From: Roseicella sp. DB1501
Lineage (GTDB): Bacteria; Pseudomonadota; Alphaproteobacteria; Acetobacterales; Acetobacteraceae
Direction of reading: 5' to 3'
Assembly (NCBI RefSeq): GCF_013112485.1
Contig: NZ_JABFHG010000003.1
Coordinates: forward strand, 124,001-188,000
DNA length: 64,000 nt
Shown here: one piece after another, positions 7,514-14,601 of the stretch
Position numbering within the stretch: the stretch's first letter is position 1
Layout: every line of letters starts with the position of its first letter
Translations under genes and position numbers: made by a program
Notes under the pieces: model-generated
The model's input: the letters and a program-made list of their open reading frames with translations, nothing else
Databases searched by the model: none
Told to the model about the DNA's origin: nothing

Positions 7514-8710
7514 TCATCCTGCCGAAACCATCGTGCCGTCGGGGCGCATCCGGTACCGCCGGCCTTGCCACGTCACCGTGCCGCGGGCCAGCCCAAAGGC
7601 CCATATAGCGAAAGACAGGCCGTCGCGCAGGGGCAGCAGCGCGAGCCGCGCCGGACTGAGGCGGCGCTGCAACGCCTGGTCGACCCGAAGCGCCAGCGCC
7701 AGCCGCGCCAGCGCCGCCAGCGCCAGCGCCGCCCAGCCCGCCGGAGCCAGGGCGGCGGGCAGCAGCAGCATGGTCAGCCCTCCCCAGGCGAGCGGGAAGG
7801 TCACCCCCATCCCGGCATAGCCGCCCGGATCGAGCAGCCGCAGCGTCCGCGCCCAGCGCAGCTCGTGCCGCGCCAGCGCGCCCGGCCCCGGCTCGGTCAT
7901 GACGTGCCCCGGCAGCACCGGCGCCACCACCACCCGGAGGCCGAGCCGGCGCACCGCCGCGCCGAGGGCGTGGTCGTCGGCCAGCAGCTCGGACAGCGCC
8001 GCGAAGCCGCCGATCCGCTTCAGCGTCTCCGCCCGCAGCGCCATGGTCGCGCCGTAGCAGCCATTGGCCCGGCCCATCGCCTCGCCCAGCGCGGCATGGG
8101 GCAGGAATTGCCAGTCGATCCAGAGCGCCGCGAGGCGCGACCACAGCCCGGCATCGCCCGCCTCGCCCCGGTAGAGGCAGGTCACCAGCCCCACCGCAGG
8201 ATCGGCCAGCGGCGCGGTCACCGCGGTCAGCCAGTACCGCGGCACCAGCATGTCCGCATCGGCGACCACCAGCACCTCGTGCCGCGCCAGGCCCTCGAGG
8301 TTCACGAGCTGCGAGACCTTGCGGTTGGCCCCGTGCAGCCGCGGGTCGCGGATCAGCCGCGCCGGTATCGCGGGGGCGGCGGCCATCGCCGCCTCGGCCA
8401 GCGCGGCCGCCGGGTCCGCCGGGTCGCGCACGGCGAAGAGCACCTCGAAGGGCGCGGCATGGCGCTGCGCCAGGGTCGAGGCCAGCGCCCCCTCCAGCCC
8501 CGGCTCGCGGCCATGCAGCGGCTTCAGGATGCTCGCCGCGAGGGCCGGGCCGGTGGCCAGAGGGGTGACCGGAGGGGTGACCGGAGGGGTGACGGGCGGG
8601 GTCGCGGCCAGCCGCGCCACGGCGCGCGCCGCGAGCAGCGCCGTCACGCTGCCGGCAAGCGCCGCCAGCCCGGCAAGCAGGCCGAGGATCCCGAACAGAA
8701 GCTCCGTCAT
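7514..8710 (-). CDS. hpnI: HpnI, hopanoid glycosyltransferase (ceramide-glucosyltransferase-like GT family 2/21)
   Basis: 398 residues. An N-terminal membrane helix (5-32) is followed by a Pro/Thr/Val linker encoded by a 12-base tandem repeat. The GT domain has SILKPLHGREP, the metal-binding D-A-D of VVADADMLVP, LLADDHALG and the R-x-x-RW motif in HELRWARTLR, all typical of ceramide glucosyltransferase-like enzymes. Two to three C-terminal helices follow. HpnI transfers N-acetylglucosamine to bacteriohopanetetrol. This is the first gene of the hpnI-J-X-K-L unit; mlaA starts divergently 285 bases away, with repeats in between. Confidence 0.92.
   Translation of the reverse strand: MTELLFGILGLLAGLAALAGSVTALLAARAVARLAATPPVTPPVTPPVTPLATGPALAASILKPLHGREPGLEGALASTLAQRHAAPFEVLFAVRDPADPAAALAEAAMAAAPAIPARLIRDPRLHGANRKVSQLVNLEGLARHEVLVVADADMLVPRYWLTAVTAPLADPAVGLVTCLYRGEAGDAGLWSRLAALWIDWQFLPHAALGEAMGRANGCYGATMALRAETLKRIGGFAALSELLADDHALGAAVRRLGLRVVVAPVLPGHVMTEPGPGALARHELRWARTLRLLDPGGYAGMGVTFPLAWGGLTMLLLPAALAPAGWAALALAALARLALALRVDQALQRRLSPARLALLPLRDGLSFAIWAFGLARGTVTWQGRRYRMRPDGTMVSAG
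8562..8597. repeat. Tandem 12-base repeat within hpnI
   Basis: Three consecutive 12-base units, GGGGTGACCGGA twice and a variant third unit. On the coding strand they encode (V-T-P-P) repeats at HpnI residues 38-50. Because the unit is a multiple of three, slippage would change linker length without breaking the frame. The repeat lies between the N-terminal membrane helix and the catalytic domain. Confidence 0.85.
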
Positions 8711-8758
8711 GAAATTTCAGCACCACCCAACATCGCGGCGCGGCCCCGGCCTGCGTTA

Positions 8759-8962
8759 CAGCGCATTGACCCTGGCCGGAAGCGCGGCATGCGCCCTATC
8801 CCGTTGTACGCAGAGCAGAGTCGCGCGTCCGGGCGTTCGCGCCCTGCTGCGACCCGCTCCACAGCGGATGGCGTTCAAGAATGCACGCTGCTCCGCTGTA
8901 GCCTGTTGTTTTCAGAGCAGATTCGCGCGTCCGGGCGTTCGCGCCCTTCCGCGATCTGCTCT
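8759..8962. repeat. Family-B intergenic palindromic repeat, two tandem copies
   Basis: Two diverged head-to-tail copies of about 100 bases fill the hpnI-mlaA divergent region (8759-8862 and 8863-8962). Each has an AGCGCATT/AATGCGCT-type hairpin remnant, then a CCNGTTGT-n-CAGAGCAG segment, then a palindrome built on AGAGCAGAT-CGCG and its complement, with the inner hairpin GGGCG-TTCG-CGCCC. The second copy is the better preserved: AGAGCAGAT at about 8914 pairs with ATCTGCTCT at 8954-8962. The family recurs at 61658-61735. Since the copies sit between divergent genes, both promoters must lie in or beside them. Confidence 0.75.
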
Positions 8963-8995
8963 AGGGTGCCGCTCCCGCCGCCGAGTCCCTGCCGC

Positions 8996-10021
8996 ATGAC
9001 GCCCCCCCACATCGCCCTTCTCAGCCTTGGCTTGCTCCTCGCCGCCTGCGCGCAGCAGACGAGCACGGAGCGGACGAGCCCGCAGCCGGCGGACGCGCGC
9101 CCGGCCGGCCCGCCGCAGCAGGCTGCGCAAGGGGGTATGGAGAGGGGCGTGCAGCCGGGCAAGCCGTCGGTCGCCGCGGCGGCGCCGGTGGCCAGCCAGC
9201 CGACCGATCCGTCCGATCCCTTCGAGGTGACGAACCGCCGCATCCTCGCCTTCAACTTCACCATGGACGACGCGCTGTTCAAGCCGGTCGCCGAGGGGTA
9301 CCGGGCGGTACTGGGGCCCTGGCCGCGGGCGCGCATCCACAACGTGCTGGAGAACATCAACGAGCCGGTGGTCGCGGCGAACCGCCTGCTGCAGGGCCGG
9401 CCGATCGAGGCCGGCACGTCCTTCATGCGCTTCGTCATCAACACCACGCTCGGGATCGGCGGGATGTTCGACTTGGCGCCGATCGGTGGTCCGCCGAAGC
9501 AGATCGCGGATTTTGGCCAGACCCTGGCGCACTGGGGGCTGCCGGACGGGCCCTATCTGATGGTGCCGATGATAGGGCCCTCGAACCCGCGCGACTTCGC
9601 CGGCATGGTTGCCGACGGCTTCATCAACCCGCTCAGCTACACCATGTCGGTCGGCGCCAATCTCGGCATTCTGGCCGGCACCGGACTCGACCAACGGGAA
9701 CGCAACATCGAGGCGATCGACGAGCTGCGCTCCGGCTCCCTCGACGTCTATGCCCGGCTGCGCAGCCTCTGGCGGCAGAACCGCGATGCCGAGCTGGGCC
9801 GGGCCACCGAAATGGATCCTGAACTGCTGGAGGATCCTGGCGCCGCCGCTCCGGCGGTGGCCCCGCGCCCGGTTCGCCGGCCGAGCGCGAGCGCCGTGCG
9901 GCCGCAGGCGAAACGGGCACCGGCGCAGCCGGTGGTTCGGACGGCGCGTGCGGCCAAGAAGGCGGCGCCGGCTGCGGCGCCGCAACGAATCGCCGCCGGA
10001 CGGCAGCGGCCGGGCGCCTGA
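8996..10021 (+). CDS. mlaA: MlaA/VacJ-family outer-membrane lipoprotein
   Basis: 341 residues. The lipobox LLLAACAQ (lipid-modified C18) follows the ATG at 8996. The MlaA core starts at DPFEVTNRRILAFNFTMD and contains FVINTTLGIGGMFDLA, FGQTLAHWGLPDGPYL and the terminal VDG/ADGF region. A basic, Ala/Pro-rich tail of about 70 residues after EDPGAAAP is an extension beyond the usual family length. MlaA removes mislocalised phospholipid from the outer leaflet of the outer membrane and passes it to the periplasmic carrier MlaC. Its place beside hpnI, together with an MlaC-like HpnM elsewhere in the window, hints that hopanoid and phospholipid traffic are connected. The gene ends in an unusually Ala/Arg-rich stretch. 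Confidence 0.92.
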   Translation: MTPPHIALLSLGLLLAACAQQTSTERTSPQPADARPAGPPQQAAQGGMERGVQPGKPSVAAAAPVASQPTDPSDPFEVTNRRILAFNFTMDDALFKPVAEGYRAVLGPWPRARIHNVLENINEPVVAANRLLQGRPIEAGTSFMRFVINTTLGIGGMFDLAPIGGPPKQIADFGQTLAHWGLPDGPYLMVPMIGPSNPRDFAGMVADGFINPLSYTMSVGANLGILAGTGLDQRERNIEAIDELRSGSLDVYARLRSLWRQNRDAELGRATEMDPELLEDPGAAAPAVAPRPVRRPSASAVRPQAKRAPAQPVVRTARAAKKAAPAAAPQRIAAGRQRPGA

Positions 10022-10086
10022 ACGCCGGCTCAGGCAGCTGATCGATCCCGCGACGGCCACAAGCCGGTGCGGGACCGATCGGTACA

Positions 10087-10341
10087 TCAGTGCGACGTGT
10101 TGTCCTGCTGTGGCTGTGCGGATTGCTGCTGCTTCTGCGCCGCCTGCTTCTCGGCCTTGTGCCGCTCGTGCGTGCCGAGCGCGCAACCCGCGGCAGCGCC
10201 CGCGACACCATGGCCACTGCCGACCATATGGCCGGCGACGGCGCCGGCGGCACCGTATTTGAGGCACCCCCCCTTCTCCGCCAGGGCCGGCGCGGTGCCG
10301 GCGGCCAGGGCAAGGAGGGCGGCGAACATGATGTTGCGCAT
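10087..10341 (-). CDS. Small secreted protein with glycine-zipper-like segment
   Basis: 84 residues. A clear Sec signal peptide (MRNIMFAALLALAAGTAPALA, cleavage after ALA) is followed by KYGAAGAVAGHMVGSGHG and VAGAAAGCALG. These Gly/Ala repeats at every fourth residue look like a glycine-zipper membrane or oligomer segment. A hydrophilic Gln/Lys-rich tail of about 25 residues (EKQAAQKQQQSAQPQQ) follows. Two cysteines may pair. Function unknown. The gene is convergent with mlaA, 65 bases away. Short length and high GC lower confidence slightly, but the signal peptide and zipper pattern argue for a real gene. Confidence 0.72.
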   Translation of the reverse strand: MRNIMFAALLALAAGTAPALAEKGGCLKYGAAGAVAGHMVGSGHGVAGAAAGCALGTHERHKAEKQAAQKQQQSAQPQQDNTSH

Positions 10342-10449
10342 GATCCAGTCTCCGGTTGCTGCGGCATGACAACGTCGCCGCGCCTGGCCGGTTGGACCGC
10401 ATCCCCCGAGATCCGCGCATTGCCGGGGCGCCTGCCCGCCATGGAACCC

Positions 10450-10477
10450 GGGCGGAGCCGACCGAACGGCTCCGCCC
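10450..10477. terminator. Perfect 11-bp hairpin downstream of the 10512-11426 gene
   Basis: GGGCGGAGCCG-ACCGAA-CGGCTCCGCCC, a perfect inverted repeat 35 bases past the stop codon of the minus-strand membrane protein gene. No T run follows, but the stem strength fits transcription termination or 3'-end protection. Confidence 0.6.
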
Positions 10478-10511
10478 AGGAGGCTTTCGGCCCGCGATGC
10501 GGGGGCCGGGT

Positions 10512-11426
10512 TCAGGCGTAGCGGCGCGCCGCCACCGTGTTCCGGGTACCGACGCGGGCGCCGAGCACCGCGGCGACGGCGCCGAGCAGCATGGCCGCGA
10601 AGACCCAGTAGGCCGCGACGGCGCCGGCCGTCGCCGTGGCATCCGCCGCCTCGCGGGCCCGGGTCTCGGCTTCCTGCAGGGTCTGGTTGGCTTGGGCTTC
10701 CACCTGCTGCAAGCGGCGCGACGCTTCCTCCGGCGGGATGTTGTACTCGGTGGCGACGAGCCGGCTGAGGCGGTCGCGGTCGCCCTGGTCGAGATTGCCG
10801 CCGGTCACCCTGCGGGTCAGGAGCTGGGCGATCTCGGCATTGCGCTGGTCGCTGGTCATCTGCGCCGGGTCGCCGCCGGTGCGCAGCGCGTTCTGGGCGC
10901 GTTCGGCAAGCTGCTTGGGATCGACCCGCTGCGCCACCTGCCCAGCCGGGCCGGCCGCGGCCGAAGCGGCATTCCCCGCACCCTGCATCAGCCCACCGAT
11001 CACCGAGGACGCGCCCTGCGCCGTGGTGCTGGCCGCGCCGGCGATGGCGTTTCCGAGCAGGACCGCCGAGAGCAGGAAGCCGACTGCCCAGACCGAGAGG
11101 CCGTGCAGCACGCTGTCGGTCACATCCGCCGAGCCGGAGAGGCGCGCGGCGACATAGCCGCCGGTGGCAAGGCCGATGAGGTTGGCGACCAGCAGCCAGA
11201 TGCCGGCGCCGATGCTGAAGGCGGATGCGCCGGGCGTGCTGCCGGCGGTGGCATCGACGGTGCTGGCACCGATGGCCACGCCGAGGATGTTCAGCATCGT
11301 CCCAACGGCGACGGCGACGACGCCGCCGGCGAAGACCGCACCCCAGGAGATGCGGCTTGGCAGGGCCGGCCCGCCGTCCGGCACGGCGGTGCCGAAGCTG
11401 GCGGCGCCAGTTGTCGGTGTAGGCAT
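10512..11426 (-). CDS. Membrane protein of unknown function (PhnA-like in Roseomonas-type annotations)
   Basis: 304 residues from ATG 11426, which follows CCGGAGGTCGCCACC, a strong ribosome site. The N-terminal half has three to four helices (RISWGAVFAGGVVAVAVG, GIWLLVANLIGLATGGYVAA, SVWAVGFLLSAVLLGNAIAG). A hydrophilic, charged region of about 110 residues with coiled-coil-like sequence (SRRLQQVEAQANQTLQEAET) follows, then a final helix near the C-terminus (GAVAAYWVFAAMLLGAVAAV). This layout resembles small alphaproteobacterial membrane proteins of no known function. It is divergent from tauE with about 200 bases between. Confidence 0.75.
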   Translation of the reverse strand: MPTPTTGAASFGTAVPDGGPALPSRISWGAVFAGGVVAVAVGTMLNILGVAIGASTVDATAGSTPGASAFSIGAGIWLLVANLIGLATGGYVAARLSGSADVTDSVLHGLSVWAVGFLLSAVLLGNAIAGAASTTAQGASSVIGGLMQGAGNAASAAAGPAGQVAQRVDPKQLAERAQNALRTGGDPAQMTSDQRNAEIAQLLTRRVTGGNLDQGDRDRLSRLVATEYNIPPEEASRRLQQVEAQANQTLQEAETRAREAADATATAGAVAAYWVFAAMLLGAVAAVLGARVGTRNTVAARRYA

Positions 11427-11629
11427 GGTGGCGACCTCCGGTTGTGTTACTGCCGCAAAACGCCCATCCGGGCCGCCGGTTTGGTGCACCAGCATATGAC
11501 CAGCCGGCATGTCCGCCGGGCCACGCTGTGGCCTGACTGCACCGTCCCCGGTGATTTCGGCCTTGCCCCTGCCGCGGCCCCGGTCCAAACCCGGCCTGAG
11601 CCCGCCCCGCTGCTGATCCGGAACATGCG

Positions 11630-12538
11630 ATGCAGGTCTATCTGCCGATCGCCGAGATGTCGGTGGATGCCTTTCTCCTCATGGCCATCGGGTTCGGCGT
11701 CGGCTGGCTCTCGGGCCTGTTCGGTGTGGGCGGCGGCTTCCTGCTGACGCCGCTGCTGCTGCTCATCGGCATTCCCTCGCCCGTCGCCGTTGCCTCCGGC
11801 GCCAACCAGACCCTCGGCGCCTCCGTCTCCGGCCTGATCGCGCAGTGGCGGCGCGGCAATGTCGATGCGAAGATGGGTGCGGTGCTGCTTGTCGGCGGCT
11901 TCGCCGGCTCGGTGCTCGGCGTGCAGCTCTTCGCGCTGCTGCGCCGCATCGGCCAGGTCGACCTCGCCGTCTCGGTCTTTTACGTGGTGGTGCTCGGCAC
12001 CGTCGGCGGGCTGATGGTGATGGAGAGCGTGCGGGCGATTCGCCGCCGCCGCAGCGCCACCCGGCGCAAGCTGCACGCGCATACCTGGATGCACGGGCTG
12101 CCGCTGAAGACGCGCTTCCGCAAGTCGCGACTCTACATCTCCGTCATCCCGCCCTTCCTGATCGGCGCCGGCATCGGCCTGCTCTCGGCGGTGATGGGGG
12201 TGGGCGGCGGCTTCATGCTGGTGCCGGCCATGATCTACCTGTTGGGAATGCCGACCTCGGTGGTGATCGGCACCTCGCTCTTCCAGGTGGTCTTCGTCGC
12301 CGCCAATGTGACGCTGCTGGCCGCGGTGCAGCTCGGCACGGTGGATGTGCTGCTGACCCTGCTGCTGCTGGTCGGCGGCGTCGCCGGGGCGCAATTCGGC
12401 GCCTCCATGGGCACGCGGCTGCGAGGCGAGGAGACCCGGGCGCTGCTCGGCCTGCTCGTGCTCGGCGTCGCGCTCAGCCTGCTCTGGGGGCTGCTGCGGC
12501 GGCCGGAGAACCTCTTCAGCGCCGGCCCGGCATGGTGA
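11630..12538 (+). CDS. TauE/SafE-family anion exporter
   Basis: 302 residues, about eight membrane helices. The internal repeat of the family is seen as two GVGGGF loops: SGLFGVGGGFLLTPLLLL near residue 30 and SAVMGVGGGFMLVPAMIYLL near residue 195. Members export sulfite, sulfoacetate or related organosulfur anions across the inner membrane; the actual substrate is not known here. The stop codon overlaps the next gene by 7 bases, and that gene (TIGR02186) is a known genomic partner of this subfamily in alphaproteobacteria. ATG 11630 is chosen; another ATG 5 bases earlier is out of frame. Confidence 0.9.
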   Translation: MQVYLPIAEMSVDAFLLMAIGFGVGWLSGLFGVGGGFLLTPLLLLIGIPSPVAVASGANQTLGASVSGLIAQWRRGNVDAKMGAVLLVGGFAGSVLGVQLFALLRRIGQVDLAVSVFYVVVLGTVGGLMVMESVRAIRRRRSATRRKLHAHTWMHGLPLKTRFRKSRLYISVIPPFLIGAGIGLLSAVMGVGGGFMLVPAMIYLLGMPTSVVIGTSLFQVVFVAANVTLLAAVQLGTVDVLLTLLLLVGGVAGAQFGASMGTRLRGEETRALLGLLVLGVALSLLWGLLRRPENLFSAGPAW

Positions 12539-13284
12539 TGCGCCGCATCCTGGCGGGGGCGCTGCTGGGCCTGGCCCTCGCCGGTGCCGCCCGGGCGCAG
12601 GAGCAGCCGCTCGTCGCCGCCCTCTCGCGCACCGATATCGAGGTGACCACCGGCTTCACCGGCGCCTCGCTCGTCGTCTTCGGCAGCACCGAGCAGCCGA
12701 TCGGGCCGGGCGGCGACGAGGTGATCGTCGTCGCCCGCGGCCCGACGCGGCCGGTGGTGGTGCGGCGGAAGGTCGCGGTCGCCGGCCTGATCTGGGTGAA
12801 CGGCCCCTCCGCCCGCTTCGCCGGGGTGCCGGGCTATTACGTGCTCGCCGGCACCCGGCCGGCCTGGCAGATCCTGCCGGAGGACCAGCGGCAGCGGCAC
12901 GCCCTCGGGCTCGACGCGCTGCCGCTGGCCAGCACCGGCGCCCGCTCGCCCGCCTTCCGCCGGGCGCTGCTGGAACTCGAGCGCGATTCCGGCCTCTGGA
13001 TCGAGGACAGCACGCCGGTCGAGATCGCCGGCAGCCGGTTGTTCTTCGTCCGCCTGCCGCTGCCCGCCGAGGTGCCGACCGGCGATTACCGGGTGGAGGT
13101 GCTGCTCGTCCGCTCCCGCCAGATCATCGCGCGGGAGGATCTGCTCTTCCGCGTCGACCGAGTTGGCGCCGCGGACCGCATCGCGACCGTCGCGCAGGTC
13201 CAGCCCTTGCTCTACGGTCTGGCCTGCATCGCCGTCGCCGCCCTGGCCGGGTGGCTTGGCAGCGTGCTGTTCCGGAGGGGCTGA
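12532..13284 (+). CDS. TIGR02186-family membrane-anchored periplasmic protein
   Basis: 250 residues. The N-terminal signal peptide (MVMRRILAGALLGLALAGAARAQ) is followed by a beta-rich periplasmic region starting LVAALSRTDIEVTTGFTGAS and containing GPTRPVVVRRKVAVAGLIWVN. A C-terminal helix (LLYGLACIAVAALAGWLGSV) is followed by a short basic tail. This matches the conserved hypothetical family TIGR02186, nearly always beside TauE/SafE, suggesting a periplasmic accessory of the exporter. It overlaps tauE upstream (ATG at 12532 or 12538) and shares one base with the usp start downstream, so the three genes form one translationally coupled operon. Confidence 0.85.
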   Translation: MVMRRILAGALLGLALAGAARAQEQPLVAALSRTDIEVTTGFTGASLVVFGSTEQPIGPGGDEVIVVARGPTRPVVVRRKVAVAGLIWVNGPSARFAGVPGYYVLAGTRPAWQILPEDQRQRHALGLDALPLASTGARSPAFRRALLELERDSGLWIEDSTPVEIAGSRLFFVRLPLPAEVPTGDYRVEVLLVRSRQIIAREDLLFRVDRVGAADRIATVAQVQPLLYGLACIAVAALAGWLGSVLFRRG

Positions 13285-13784
13285 TGGGCGCGACCGCAGC
13301 GGAGACTGCCGCCACCGCCAAGCGGGACCGGGTCTTCCTGGTCGTCGTCGACGACAGCGAGGAGCGCGAGGTGGCGCTGCGCTATGCCTGCCTGCGCGCC
13401 CGCAACGGCGGCGGGCGGGTGGCGCTGCTGCGGGTCCTCGAGACGGCCGACATGATTGAATGGGCCGGGGTCGGCGTGCTGATGGCCGAGGAGCGGCGGG
13501 AGGAGGCGGAGAAGCTGCTCTCCGGCCTCGGCGCGCAGGTGCAGGAGATCACCGGCGGGCTGCCCATCGTCCTGATCCGCGAGGGCGATCCACGCGACGA
13601 GCTGCTCGCCCTGCTCGAGGAGGATCCGCGGATCTCCATCCTGGTCCTGGCCTCGGCCGCCACCGGCAGCGGGCCGGGACCGCTGATCTCGGCCCTCACC
13701 GGGCGCTATGCCAGCCGGGTGCGGGTGCCGCTGACCATCGTGCCGGGCGGGCTGGATGACAAGGAGCTCGAGCGGGTGACCTGA
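13284..13784 (+). CDS. Universal stress protein (UspA family)
   Basis: 166 residues. The UspA fold is visible as RVFLVVVDDSEEREVALRYA at the N-terminus and the ATP-binding-type C-terminal motif ISILVLASAATGSGPGPLIS...RVRVPLTIVPGG. The glycine pattern G-x2-G-x9-G(S/T) is only partly kept, so ATP binding is uncertain. The ATG overlaps the preceding stop codon (TGATG) and has GGAGGGG upstream. It is the last gene of the tauE-TIGR02186-usp unit; function probably stress-related and soluble. Confidence 0.87.
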   Translation: MGATAAETAATAKRDRVFLVVVDDSEEREVALRYACLRARNGGGRVALLRVLETADMIEWAGVGVLMAEERREEAEKLLSGLGAQVQEITGGLPIVLIREGDPRDELLALLEEDPRISILVLASAATGSGPGPLISALTGRYASRVRVPLTIVPGGLDDKELERVT

Positions 13785-14014
13785 TGCCGGGTCTCCGGTC
13801 GCCGGGCGCAAACCTGCGGTTTGCCGAGGCCTTCGCGCCATAAGGCGCAGGGCCCCGCTCGGAGCCTCGGACCGGTCAGGCGACCGGCCCGCTGGTATGA
13901 GGCGGCCCGCGGCGTCCCGCATGCGCGCAGCGCGCCCGTCGCATGGCCGCAGCCTTGCGCAGCGGGGGGAACCCGACCAATTTGGTCCGGAAAGTCCGAC
14001 GCCAGGATGCGAGC

Positions 14015-14575
14015 ATGTTCATCGAGACCGAAGGCACCCCGAACCCCGCGACGCTGAAGTTCCTTCCGGGCCGGGAGGTGATGGGGGATCGCGGCACGGC
14101 GGATTTCGCCTCGCCCGAAGCGGCGCTGCGCAGCCCCCTTGCGACCCGGCTCTTCGCCCTGCCGGGCGTGGCGAGGGTGTTCCTCGGCGGCGATTTCGTG
14201 ACCGTGACCGAGGATGGGGAGCAGGGCTGGGGAGCGCTGAAGGCCCAGGTGCTCGGCGCCCTGATGGACCATTTCGTCTCCGGCCTGCCGGTGCTCGAGG
14301 CCGGCGGGGAGGAGGGCGAGGACGATTACGACCCAGATGACGCCGAGGTGGTGGAACAGATCAAGGAGTTGCTTGATACGCGCGTCCGCCCGGCCGTGGC
14401 CGGTGACGGCGGGGACATCGTCTTCCGCGGCTACCGGGATGGCATCGTGCGGCTGCACCTGCAGGGCGCCTGCTCGGGCTGCCCTTCCTCCCGCGCCACC
14501 CTGAAGCACGGGGTGGAGAACATGCTCCGGCACTACGTGCCGGAAGTGGTGGCGGTGGAGCAGGTGGAGGCCTGA
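14015..14575 (+). CDS. Nfu-type Fe-S cluster carrier (NifU C-terminal domain protein)
   Basis: 186 residues from ATG 14015. The N-terminal Nfu domain begins MFIETEGTPNPATLKFLPG and the C-terminal NifU-like domain carries the cluster-binding C-x-x-C in QGACSGCPSS. Two cysteines from each of two subunits hold a 4Fe-4S cluster for delivery to apo-enzymes. This architecture is the mitochondrial/alphaproteobacterial NFU1 type and is of normal length. Upstream ORF extension lacks homology. The window also holds a radical SAM enzyme (HpnJ) that would need clusters, but no specific link is implied. It is convergent with the next gene, 26 bases away. Confidence 0.93.
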   Translation: MFIETEGTPNPATLKFLPGREVMGDRGTADFASPEAALRSPLATRLFALPGVARVFLGGDFVTVTEDGEQGWGALKAQVLGALMDHFVSGLPVLEAGGEEGEDDYDPDDAEVVEQIKELLDTRVRPAVAGDGGDIVFRGYRDGIVRLHLQGACSGCPSSRATLKHGVENMLRHYVPEVVAVEQVEA

Positions 14576-14601
14576 GGTCCAGCAAGCGAGGCGGCGGCGA
14601 G

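Noticed and set aside
6014-8700. Very long plus-strand open frame opposite hpnJ, the PPOX-like gene and hpnI (continuing in frame into mlaA)
   Set aside because: It is the antisense shadow of well-supported minus-strand hopanoid genes in GC-rich DNA; only the part from 8996 has a real domain (MlaA).
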